Assembly: GCA_964352785.1 (NCBI GenBank)
Contig: CAYGTI010000004.1
Location: forward strand, 62,001-126,000
Source: JACOMS01 sp964352785
Lineage (GTDB): Bacteria; Pseudomonadota; Alphaproteobacteria; Caulobacterales; Maricaulaceae
DNA: 64,000 bases
Direction: 5' to 3'
Shown here: positions 34,277-42,217 of the stretch, piece after piece
Position numbering within the stretch: position 1 is the first letter of the stretch
Layout: every line of letters begins with the position of its first letter
Translations under genes and position numbers: made by a program
Notes under the pieces: model-generated
The model's input: the letters and a program-made list of their open reading frames with translations, nothing else
The model's database searches: none
Told to the model about the DNA's origin: nothing

Positions 34277-35329
34277 TTAGCTCAAACCCAGCATTTTTCT
34301 ATTTGTTAAAGTGTCTGCTGTGCCGCCTGCGAAATCATCGAAGGCTTTGTCTGTAACCCGGATGATATGATCCGATACGAATTTCGCGCCTTCACGGGCC
34401 CCGTCCTCCGGGTGTTTTAACGCGCATTCCCATTCGACAACGGCCCAGCCGTCAAAATCGTACCCTGTGAGTTTTGCAAAAATGGCTCCGAAATCGATTT
34501 GACCGTCTCCTAATGATCGGAACCGGCCCGGGCGCTCCAACCAGCTTTGGTATCCGCCGTAAATGCCGGATTTTCCACTAGGCCGAAACTCAGCGTCTTT
34601 GACGTGGAACATTTTTATACGGTCATGATAGTGATCGATAAAGGCGAGATAATCGAGTTGCTGCAGGATAAAATGGCTGGGATCATAGAGGATGTTACAG
34701 CGAGGGTGCCCGTCGACTTCTTTGAGGAAACGTTCAAACGTGACGCCGTCATGAAGATCCTCACCGGGATGGATTTCATAACAGACATTGATCCCGCATT
34801 CGTCGTAATAATCCAGAATGGGACGCCAGCGCTTGGCAAGTTCTTTAAACCCTTCTTCGACGAGCCCGGCAGGGCGTTGCGGCCAAGGATACATAAAAGG
34901 CCAGACTAGGGCACCGGGGAAGCTTACGGAATTTGTTAACCCCAACCTTTGCGAGGCCTTGGCCGCATACATGACTTGCTGAACGGCCCATTCTTGGCGG
35001 GCTTGTGGTTTGCCGTGAAGGTGTTTTGGGGCAAAGGCATCGAAAGCTGTATCATAGGCCGGATGAACGGCCACGAGCTGCCCTTGAATATGAGTCGATA
35101 ATTCTGTGATTTCGACACCGGCTTTCGCGCAAGTGCCTTTAAGCTCGTCGCAATAATCCTGACTTTCCGCCGCGAGCTTTAAGTCCATACAGGCCGGGTT
35201 ATCAGACGGAATTTGAATGCCCTTATAGCCGGCATCCGCCATCCATTTGGCGGCGTTCTCCAGAGTGTCAAACGGCTTATCACCCATAAATTGAGCCAGG
35301 AAAATGGCAGGACCTTTAAGTGTTTTCAT
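34277..35329 (-). CDS. Sugar phosphate isomerase/epimerase-like TIM barrel, cytoplasmic
   Basis: 350 residues from the ATG at 35329, which shares ATGA with the stop of the upstream Gfo/Idh gene; a start 18 bases earlier is possible. No signal peptide. Barrel motifs include WMADAGYKGIQIP, VCYEIHPGEDLHDG, NILYDPSHFILQQ, KMFHVKDAEF and WAVVEWECALK, giving the Glu, Asp, His and Glu set that binds a metal in AP_endonuc_2 enzymes. It pairs with a Gfo/Idh dehydrogenase, as is common for inositol and keto-sugar catabolism. The substrate is unknown; a 3-keto-sugar or 3-keto-glycoside is my best inference. Confidence 0.88.
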   Translation of the reverse strand: MKTLKGPAIFLAQFMGDKPFDTLENAAKWMADAGYKGIQIPSDNPACMDLKLAAESQDYCDELKGTCAKAGVEITELSTHIQGQLVAVHPAYDTAFDAFAPKHLHGKPQARQEWAVQQVMYAAKASQRLGLTNSVSFPGALVWPFMYPWPQRPAGLVEEGFKELAKRWRPILDYYDECGINVCYEIHPGEDLHDGVTFERFLKEVDGHPRCNILYDPSHFILQQLDYLAFIDHYHDRIKMFHVKDAEFRPSGKSGIYGGYQSWLERPGRFRSLGDGQIDFGAIFAKLTGYDFDGWAVVEWECALKHPEDGAREGAKFVSDHIIRVTDKAFDDFAGGTADTLTNRKMLGLS

Positions 35330-36471
35330 ATCTTTATCTCTGTCCATGCGGAATTGTTTTCACTGCTTTTAAGAAGGGCCTCGACAAACGCCATGCCGCG
35401 TACGCCGCCGTTAATGCCTGTATGGCACCCCCCGCGTGTTCGAAGAGCGTTCGCAAAGTCCAGATAGACGTTTGCAAAAGCCTCGAGATAGCCTTCAGGA
35501 TGGCCGGGCGGGGTGCGAAACCCGGATTGTGTGGCGGGATGAAGATATCCCTGGGCTGCGCGCAGAACTTGCGTGGGTTGATCAAGGAACGTACGGGTCA
35601 AACTATTGGGCTCTTCCTGTGACCAACACAGTCCGCCGGTTTCGCCGTACACACGTATCGACAGACTATTCTCTTGCCCGACGCAGATTTGAGAGGCGCT
35701 GAGAGTGCCTTTGACCCCGTCCTCCATGCGAAACAACGCAGACCCGTCATCATCAAGACGGCGCCCGTCAACAAAAATGGATAAATCCGCGGCCACATGG
35801 GTCATGCGTTTCCCTGTTATAAACTCGGCAAGATTGTGCGCGTGTGTCCCAATGTCGCCCATACATCCAGATCCGCCTGAACGCGCGGGATCCGTGCGCC
35901 AATCCGCCTGTTTATTGTCAACCTCTGTGGCCAGCCACCCTTGGATATATTCGACAAACACTTTGCGGACATTGCCGATTCCACCGTGAGCAATAATGCG
36001 CTGGGCTTCTCCGACCAATGGGTACCCAAGATAGGTGTGCGTAAGGCCATATGCCTTTCCTGAGTCCTTAACAATTTTTGCGAGGTCTTTGGCCTCTGCG
36101 AGGTTCAGCGTTGCGGGTTTGTCCGATAGAACATGAAAGCCTGCTTTGAGCGCAGCTTTAGCCACAGGGAAATGGACGTGATTTGGCGTCACTATGCTGA
36201 CGAACTCCATGCGCTTTTCTGCCGGTAATTTTGCTTCGCTTGCCATCATGGATTGGAAATCAGGATAACACCGGGAGGCATCGAGTCCAAGTTCAGCGCC
36301 TGTTGCTAAGCTGTTTTTGGCATCTCGTGAAAACGCGCCGCAAACGAGCTCGATTTTCCCGTCAAGCCTCGCGGCCCAGCGGTGCACCTCGCCAATAAAA
36401 GCGCCTTGGCCGCCGCCAACCATACCCATGCGTATCGGTGAATTCTCGTTTTGGCCTTCAGGCTTTGACAT
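35326..36471 (-). CDS. Gfo/Idh/MocA-family NAD(P)-dependent oxidoreductase
   Basis: 381 residues. The Rossmann start is MGMVGGGQGAFIGEVHRWAA near 15-34. VTPNHVHFPVAKAAL and the DKP motif in HVLSDKPATLNLAEA hold the catalytic Lys. GGSGCMGDIGTHAHNLAEF contains the Asp and His typical of the second domain. It would oxidise or reduce a sugar or sugar-acid hydroxyl in the cytoplasm. It is the first gene of the seven-gene minus-strand operon and has a LacI-type operator 47 bases upstream. With two TIM barrels and GMC oxidases it suggests 3-keto-glycoside metabolism. Confidence 0.92.
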   Translation of the reverse strand: MSKPEGQNENSPIRMGMVGGGQGAFIGEVHRWAARLDGKIELVCGAFSRDAKNSLATGAELGLDASRCYPDFQSMMASEAKLPAEKRMEFVSIVTPNHVHFPVAKAALKAGFHVLSDKPATLNLAEAKDLAKIVKDSGKAYGLTHTYLGYPLVGEAQRIIAHGGIGNVRKVFVEYIQGWLATEVDNKQADWRTDPARSGGSGCMGDIGTHAHNLAEFITGKRMTHVAADLSIFVDGRRLDDDGSALFRMEDGVKGTLSASQICVGQENSLSIRVYGETGGLCWSQEEPNSLTRTFLDQPTQVLRAAQGYLHPATQSGFRTPPGHPEGYLEAFANVYLDFANALRTRGGCHTGINGGVRGMAFVEALLKSSENNSAWTEIKI

Positions 36472-36517
36472 TTAACTCCCCGTTTCGGCGCAACTGTCTC
36501 AGCAGTCTTGGCGTCAA

Positions 36518-36531
36518 ATACAACGTTGTCA
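36518..36531. promoter_or_regulatory. LacI-type operator upstream of the Gfo/Idh operon
   Basis: ATACAACGTTGTCA matches the shared palindrome TGACAACGTTGTCA at 12 of 14 positions. It is 47 bases upstream of the Gfo/Idh start and lies in the gap facing gntK. Confidence 0.65.
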
Positions 36532-36564
36532 TTTACGCTTATAAAAGAACGGGGCAACAGGAAT

Positions 36565-36576
36565 GTCAAGCTTGAC
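36565..36576. promoter_or_regulatory. Perfect palindrome in the gntK/Gfo-Idh divergent region
   Basis: GTCAAGCTTGAC is a perfect 12-base palindrome about 100 bases upstream of gntK. It shares the GTCAA arms of the LacI-type sites but not their CG centre, so it may be a weaker site or belong to another regulator. Confidence 0.35.
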
Positions 36577-36678
36577 GACCGCAATGTTAAAGAATTGATG
36601 GTTTCAGAGCCGGGTATCTTGACCTGAAGCGCAGAATGTTGAAACCAAGGTTGCTAATTTAGGTTTATCGAGAGCGCT

Positions 36679-37170
36679 GTGACACACCTCATCATAATCA
36701 TGGGCGTTTCCGGATGCGGAAAATCCACAATTTCCAACGCCCTCGCGGAGCAAACAGGCTGGTGTATGCTAGAAGGTGACGATTATCACCCTGACGCAAA
36801 CATTCAAAAAATGGCCGAGGGCATTCCATTGAATGACTCGGACAGGAAAGCGTGGCTGGAGGCCATTATTAAAGCGATAGAGTTACAGGATATATCGCCG
36901 ATCATTCTCGCCTGTTCGGCTCTGACGCCTTATGTTCAAAACGCCCTTAGGAGTGTTAAGGGGCGTAGTTGCGTATGGGTATTATTGGACGGGCCCAAGG
37001 GCGTGATCAAACATCGTTTGGAGACCCGCGCCGGGCATTTCATGAAAGCTGAATTGCTGGATAGTCAGTTAGCGGCTTTGACAGTACCAGACGACGCCAT
37101 AGCGGTATCCATAGATGGCCCTATAGCGGCGATTGCCGAGAATATCTTAAGCGTTATTGCGTTGGACTAA
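36679..37170 (+). CDS. gntK: Gluconokinase
   Basis: 163 residues from a GTG start, close to the usual 170-175 of GntK/IdnK. The Walker A loop is GVSGCGKST at 9-17. The family stretches LEGDDYHPDANIQKMAEGIP, LNDSDRKAWLEAI and HRLETRAGHFMKAELLDSQL are all present. It phosphorylates D-gluconate to 6-phosphogluconate in the cytoplasm. It diverges from the Gfo/Idh operon and converges on the gluconate permease gene, their ends overlapping by four bases. The lactonase-like gene next to gntP fits a route from an aldonolactone to gluconate to 6-phosphogluconate. Confidence 0.94.
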   Translation: MTHLIIIMGVSGCGKSTISNALAEQTGWCMLEGDDYHPDANIQKMAEGIPLNDSDRKAWLEAIIKAIELQDISPIILACSALTPYVQNALRSVKGRSCVWVLLDGPKGVIKHRLETRAGHFMKAELLDSQLAALTVPDDAIAVSIDGPIAAIAENILSVIALD

Positions 37171-38525
37171 ACGATGAGCATCAAGAGTGCGGCCACGAGA
37201 AACCCGACAAAGCCAACCAATGTTGCGCTGACAGTCCAGGTTTTTAGTGTTTGAATTTCTGAAAGGTCGAAATATTTGCTCACCAACCAAAACCCTGAAT
37301 CGTTGACGTGGGAACAGGCCGTAGCCCCGGAAGCGATAGCAACAACCACAAGGCCGGTTTGAGCCGGGCTTAATCCGGCGGCGGTTATGATCGGGGCCGT
37401 CAGGCCGGCTGCGGTAATCATGGCGACTGTTGCCGACCCTTGCGCAATTCGGACGAGGAGCGCCAGTATAAAGCCCGCAAACAGCGGTGCTAGGCCTATG
37501 GATATTGCGGCATTGGCCAGCTGCGCGCCTGCGCCCGTATCCACGAGGACTTGCTTGAACGCCCCGCCTGCGCCTGTAATCAATATGACAGCACCTGTGG
37601 GTTCCAAGGCTTTAGAGAGAGCCGTGCTAAAGGTCTTTTGCTCACTTACACTGTTGGGTTTGAAAACCACATAGGCTGCCCCGCAAGCCATTAACAGGGC
37701 GACAAATGGATGTCCTACAAACGTTAGGAAATCCAGAAAGCTGCTTGGCTTCATCACGGCTTTGGATAGGGTCGCTGTTAATATTAACACCAACGGAATG
37801 GCAATAATCACGAATGCCGTAAAGGCTGATTTTGGGTGGGTTACGTTCGAAATATCAGCGTGCGGCATTGCCATGGTCTCAGTCCCCGTAGGTTCAAGCC
37901 AGCCGCGCTTTTGCGCAAATCCCGTATATACAGGTCCCGCGATGAGCATGGCAGGCAGGCCCGCCATGAGGCCAAATAAAATAACCCACCCCAAATCAGC
38001 ATTCACAAGCTCTGCGACGGCAATCGGTCCCGGGGTTGGCGGAATGAAAGCATGCGCGGTGGCCAATCCCGCAAGCAAAGGCAAGCCAAAAACCATGGGG
38101 GCAGTCTTGGCGCGTTTGGCGAGATTAAAGATCAACGGCGCAAGGATAATCAGCGCAACATCAAAAAAGACCGGAATAGCGACGATCAATCCGACCATTC
38201 CAATCGTCCACTTTCCGGCCTTCAGTCCCGTTCGGTCGAGAAAGGCCTTCGATAAAGCCTGTATGCCGCCGCCGGCTTGAAGAAAAACCCCGAACATCGC
38301 TCCAAGGCCCACAACGATAGCAATGAACCCGAGGGTGCCGCCCATGCCTTTTGTTACCGTTTGCAAAGCGGTCTCCGCTGACATACCGCCCGCAATCGCT
38401 CCAAATAGACTCATAACGAGGAGCGCGGGAAAGGCATGCATTTTTAGCCTAATAATCAGGTATAACAGGCCTATTACGGAAAGAACTGTGGCGATAAGCA
38501 CGCGGTATTCGGTAAGAAATTCCAT
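37167..38525 (-). CDS. gntP: Gluconate:H+ symporter, GntP family
   Basis: 452 residues, the normal GntP length, almost wholly hydrophobic with about 12-14 membrane segments. Family stretches include LGAMFGVFLQAGGGIQALS, AFIPPTPGPIAVAELVNADLG, RIAQGSATVAMITAAGL and ATACSHVNDSGFWLVSKYF. It imports gluconate or a related aldonate. It is the last gene of the GH3-xylBA-thuA-DUF5060-lactonase-gntP series, starting one base after the lactonase stop. Its end overlaps convergent gntK by four bases. Confidence 0.94.
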   Translation of the reverse strand: MEFLTEYRVLIATVLSVIGLLYLIIRLKMHAFPALLVMSLFGAIAGGMSAETALQTVTKGMGGTLGFIAIVVGLGAMFGVFLQAGGGIQALSKAFLDRTGLKAGKWTIGMVGLIVAIPVFFDVALIILAPLIFNLAKRAKTAPMVFGLPLLAGLATAHAFIPPTPGPIAVAELVNADLGWVILFGLMAGLPAMLIAGPVYTGFAQKRGWLEPTGTETMAMPHADISNVTHPKSAFTAFVIIAIPLVLILTATLSKAVMKPSSFLDFLTFVGHPFVALLMACGAAYVVFKPNSVSEQKTFSTALSKALEPTGAVILITGAGGAFKQVLVDTGAGAQLANAAISIGLAPLFAGFILALLVRIAQGSATVAMITAAGLTAPIITAAGLSPAQTGLVVVAIASGATACSHVNDSGFWLVSKYFDLSEIQTLKTWTVSATLVGFVGFLVAALLMLIV

Positions 38526-38526
38526 A

Positions 38527-39552
38527 TCAAAGCTGAACGCCTTTCAAGAGGCGAACACGGACTAATATGTCTCCGGCCGTTATATAAAGGGATTTTCCGT
38601 CATCTCCGAAGGTGCAGTTTGCTGTCGCGCGCCCGGTTTGAATTTGGCCAAGAGCTTTGCCGTCCGGCGAGAGGATAAATACGCCCCCGGGGCCAGTCGC
38701 AAATATGTGGCCGCTATCGGCGACCGCCATGCCGTCGGGTAACCCGGGCAAGCCCTTGTCTTGATAAGGTTTTGCATCAAACCAGAGCTGCCCGTTTGTG
38801 AAACTACCCTCTGCATCTTTGGTGTATTTCATGATCTTTGGTATCTCGGAGTCGGAAACCGCAACGTACAATGCGCGCTCATCCGGCGACAATGCAATGC
38901 CATTCGGGAAGGTTTGTGCCGTGTCGATAACCTTTAGGTTTCCGTTTGTTGACAATTGATATACCCCGCTGAACGGTAGCTGTTTAAGAGGCGAGGCGTT
39001 TAAACCTGCTAATCCATAAGGCGGATCCGTGAAATAGAGCATGCCGTCTTTGGCCCGTACCATGTCGTTGGGGCTATTCAAAGTTTGCCCTTCAAACGTC
39101 GTGACAACTGCCGTGCGAGCCTTGGATTCGACGTTGATCAATTCAAGCGCCCGTTTCCCGTGATTAGCCATGAGCAATTGTCCGCCGGGCATCATCAGAA
39201 GACCGTTTGTTCCGGGTTCGCGAAACCCTCCGGCTTGATCAAGAGGAATACCTGACGGATCGAGAAATGTGTTTAGGCCGTTCTTTTCGGACCAAACATA
39301 GGCTTTGTTTTTCGGGACATCGGAGAAATAAAGCTGTTTGCGCACCGGATCCCATGCCGGTCCCTCAGACCATTGAAACCCGGTTGCCAAGACCTCGATC
39401 GGCGTGTTTTCTGAAATGACTTCGCGCGCAGCCTCATCCCAGACGGCAATATTACCAATTGTTTGGGCCGGGGAGGCGAGTTTAGATGGCTGGGTACATG
39501 CCGTGATGAAAGCTGCAATACAGATTATGATTGAATAAAGCGTATGTTTCAT
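38527..39552 (-). CDS. SMP-30/gluconolactonase-family lipoprotein
   Basis: 341 residues. MKHTLYSIIICIAAFITAC is a lipoprotein signal (Cys19). The six-bladed propeller is marked by GFQWSEGPAWDPVRKQLYFS (metal Glu), NSPNDMVRAKDGMLYFTDPP (Asn and Asp), FPNGIALSPDERALYVAVSD and GLPDGMAVADSGHIFATGPG. Such enzymes hydrolyse aldonolactones with a divalent metal. Placed outside the cytoplasm and next to gntP, it would turn gluconolactone made by periplasmic oxidation into gluconate. Given xylAB nearby, a xylonolactone substrate is possible. Confidence 0.9.
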   Translation of the reverse strand: MKHTLYSIIICIAAFITACTQPSKLASPAQTIGNIAVWDEAAREVISENTPIEVLATGFQWSEGPAWDPVRKQLYFSDVPKNKAYVWSEKNGLNTFLDPSGIPLDQAGGFREPGTNGLLMMPGGQLLMANHGKRALELINVESKARTAVVTTFEGQTLNSPNDMVRAKDGMLYFTDPPYGLAGLNASPLKQLPFSGVYQLSTNGNLKVIDTAQTFPNGIALSPDERALYVAVSDSEIPKIMKYTKDAEGSFTNGQLWFDAKPYQDKGLPGLPDGMAVADSGHIFATGPGGVFILSPDGKALGQIQTGRATANCTFGDDGKSLYITAGDILVRVRLLKGVQL

Positions 39553-39575
39553 TTGAAGGCTCTTCGGTTTGACCG

Positions 39576-41348
39576 TTAGCGGGAGAGGTTCATCGGGTCG
39601 AATATGAATTCAGAGTTCGGTATCTCGCTCGCGGAGCTTGATTTTCTGATAACGCGAATGTGTTGGTCTGGCGTAATAGAGACTTCCGTTATGGCTCCGT
39701 TTGCGAGATCCGCTATATTTTCATGTACGAGCGCGCCGCCGGAGCCCCGATCATCCTGCCAGCGCATCTCTGAAAACGGAACATTTTGCTCCCACCATTG
39801 GCGCAGCTCCGCAGATTTGACCCACAGCGTGTGACGGGAGCGCATATCTTCGTTGGATAGGTCGGATGTCGGTGCGTTATTTTGCCACCCGAAATACCAA
39901 CTGACGCCTGCCCCGCCTGACATGAGTGCGGGAAGAAGAACGTCTTTTATCTCTTTTGCTCTGTCTTTGACATCTCTGTCCGGCGGAGCCCCAAACTCCC
40001 ACCCTTGAGGTTCGTCGATTGTGACAATCCACGGGTGTCCCGCCTCACTGGATTTACGCGTCCATGTCGAAACTTTGTGGCCGTAATTATCATGTGCCTG
40101 AAGGCTGATACCGGAGAAATTCTGAGTTCTGAGTTTGGGGCCGTATGTTTCTTCTTCCATGTCGGGCCAATTGTGCGACACGACCGCATGACCATAAGGG
40201 TCGAGTTCAGTAATATAGTCCGTAAAGGCTAAGCGCTGTTTGGCGGTGGTGGCTTTGCGGTAAATTTCATTGCCGCTATTCCCGTCAACGCCGTGTTCTT
40301 CAACAAGATTCCAAACAAGGCCAAGCAAGTGTCCGAAACGTGCAACCATCTCCCGGTAATACACCTTACGGGCATCTGAGAATTCGGCATCTGTTTGATC
40401 GGTAATTTCAAACCAGCTTTCGTTTTCCGTTTCGGCTAACAGCAAGTCTTTTAAAATGCCATTATGATCCATATGGGTGAATACCCGCTCCCATTGGGCG
40501 AGTTTTGAAACGTCATACACATAAGGCGTATCATGTGAGGTCCATGGCCAGACATCCTGGCCATCACCTTCCACGTTCATGAGAAGCATATATTGCGCAT
40601 TGACACCAACGTCCGAAAGATAGTTAACCACCCCAAGAAGGTTACCGCCTTTGCCGTTTTGCCACGTGGGGTCTGTTGGCCGCGCATCGCGATTATGGGG
40701 ATCAAACGCGTGTAGCTGATTTTCACTTAAGGCAGGGAAGTGCGTGCCGCCGACATCATAGGTATTGTCGAAGTCTTGATAGGCCAACATGTTTTCCGGA
40801 CTGCCTGCGCCTGTTTTGATGAAATATTGTCCCGTGCCTTTGAATTTCAAATACCGGGCATTGGCATTAGAGAGCATACCGTGTTTGCGAAAGTCGGTGG
40901 CATTCGCGTCTAAATCGGTTTCGCGAATGTTTATTTGCCCCCGCGAGCGGTCAAAATATCCAGCGCTGACACCTTTTAAAGAGGGGTTGATAGCAATATT
41001 TGCCCCTTGGACAAACGAAGTTTGGTAAGCCCATTGTCCCGCGCTTGGGGGCACAAATTTGACTTGCCAGACTGTGCCTTGGGTTGCGCTTGTGTCGCTG
41101 GCATTCCCATCGGCAGCAAAATATCCGGGGACGGTTAATGTCGTTCCGTCTTGATGCGCGAATGTAACATCGAGCCTGTAGTCCGTATATGTTGTGCGGG
41201 TTTCCCCGGCACTGGGCCCATTAAAGGAAAGGGTTTGCGTGTGCCAAACTTTATTGTCGCCTTCGATTTTCACGTCTTGAGCGCTTTCACATGCTGACAG
41301 TGTATAGCATAATAGGGATAGAATGAGAGGTTTGGAAAACGGCTCCAC
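39576..41348 (-). CDS. Secreted DUF5060-like putative glycoside hydrolase, lipoprotein
   Basis: 590 residues with a lipoprotein signal MEPFSKPLILSLLCYTLSAC (Cys20). Residues about 30-135 form an Ig-like domain resembling DUF5060 (WHTQTLSFNGPSAG, TVWQVKFVPPSAGQWAYQTS). Residues about 150-490 look like a TIM-barrel hydrolase: GVNAQYMLLMNVEGDGQDV, LLAETENESWFEITDQTDAE, LLGLVWNLVEEHG, WIVTIDEPQGWEFG and LMSGGAGVSWYFGW. Several Glu residues (AETENESWF, NLVEEHG, TIDEPQG) could be catalytic, but I cannot pick the pair. A C-terminal beta domain follows. It lies two bases after thuA in the xylAB operon, so the substrate is probably a plant or algal glycan. Confidence 0.78.
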   Translation of the reverse strand: MEPFSKPLILSLLCYTLSACESAQDVKIEGDNKVWHTQTLSFNGPSAGETRTTYTDYRLDVTFAHQDGTTLTVPGYFAADGNASDTSATQGTVWQVKFVPPSAGQWAYQTSFVQGANIAINPSLKGVSAGYFDRSRGQINIRETDLDANATDFRKHGMLSNANARYLKFKGTGQYFIKTGAGSPENMLAYQDFDNTYDVGGTHFPALSENQLHAFDPHNRDARPTDPTWQNGKGGNLLGVVNYLSDVGVNAQYMLLMNVEGDGQDVWPWTSHDTPYVYDVSKLAQWERVFTHMDHNGILKDLLLAETENESWFEITDQTDAEFSDARKVYYREMVARFGHLLGLVWNLVEEHGVDGNSGNEIYRKATTAKQRLAFTDYITELDPYGHAVVSHNWPDMEEETYGPKLRTQNFSGISLQAHDNYGHKVSTWTRKSSEAGHPWIVTIDEPQGWEFGAPPDRDVKDRAKEIKDVLLPALMSGGAGVSWYFGWQNNAPTSDLSNEDMRSRHTLWVKSAELRQWWEQNVPFSEMRWQDDRGSGGALVHENIADLANGAITEVSITPDQHIRVIRKSSSASEIPNSEFIFDPMNLSR

Positions 41349-41350
41349 TC

Positions 41351-42187
41351 TTAATCCTCAATGATCCAGTTAAATGTGTTGGTAAGAAGCCGGATATATT
41401 CCGGGTAATCATAAGATGTGTGACTGTGCCCTATGGCTGAGTAGGCGGCTTTGCCTTCACCGATCTCTCCGACCCAGACCACTGGATGCTGTATTGGGGT
41501 GTCGCCCATCCTCAGGTCACTGACATCGCCGTAAACATCGTTCTTGGGGCTGTAAGTGGTTTCATCGAGGCCAACAATTGGCGTAAGATTATAGTCTTGC
41601 GGGACACCGTCAAAACTATACCACTCATCGACTTGCATCCACTCAGACGGCATGTTTGCCATTATGGGATGGTCTGATTGTAAGTTTACGAGCTTGGCTT
41701 CTTGAAATTGTGGATCAGCAGGGTGACCGATAAATTCAGGGCCGATGAGCGTTTTGTCGTACCAAGGCCACGCCGTATGACTGCTGTCACCGGAGCCATG
41801 CAGGCCGATCCATGCACCGCCATTTTCCAACCAAGACCTGAACGCGTCCCTCTGCGGCGGGCTTAATGTATCGCCTGTCATATTATTGAAAACGATGACT
41901 TTGAAGCTGGCAAGGTCTATGGGGTTGAAAATCGCACCATTTTCGGTTGTGAAAAACCCATAACCTTTTTCTGTTGCAAGATCAGCAAAAAACCGATCCG
42001 CGCCGGCGATGCCTTCATTATGTCGCCACTCCTTTGTCTTAGAAAAGACAAGGATGGCCGGTTGTTGCAGCCACTCTGTGATCTCTGGCGCGGTTTGATC
42101 ATAGGGTGATACCGGATCCGGTATAGCTTGCGAACTTGTACACGCGGTTAAAAATACCGCCGTAATGGGAATGAGAAACTTACGCAT
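41351..42187 (-). CDS. ThuA-like domain lipoprotein
   Basis: 278 residues with MRKFLIPITAVFLTAC (lipobox Cys16). The body matches the ThuA-like/glutamine-amidotransferase-like fold: ILVFSKTKEWRHNEGIAGAD, VIVFNNMTGDTLSPPQRDAF, WIGLHGSGDSSHTAWPWYDK and HPVVWVGEIGEGKAAYSAIG. ThuA proteins were first linked to trehalose/3-keto-sugar use in rhizobia and are often found with Gfo/Idh and sugar-isomerase genes. An exported copy here may act on 3-keto-glycosides made by the GMC enzymes. It is 30 bases after xylA and two before the DUF5060 gene. Confidence 0.87.
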   Translation of the reverse strand: MRKFLIPITAVFLTACTSSQAIPDPVSPYDQTAPEITEWLQQPAILVFSKTKEWRHNEGIAGADRFFADLATEKGYGFFTTENGAIFNPIDLASFKVIVFNNMTGDTLSPPQRDAFRSWLENGGAWIGLHGSGDSSHTAWPWYDKTLIGPEFIGHPADPQFQEAKLVNLQSDHPIMANMPSEWMQVDEWYSFDGVPQDYNLTPIVGLDETTYSPKNDVYGDVSDLRMGDTPIQHPVVWVGEIGEGKAAYSAIGHSHTSYDYPEYIRLLTNTFNWIIED

Positions 42188-42217
42188 TTGGCCTCCTATG
42201 CCTGCGGTGTATTTAAC

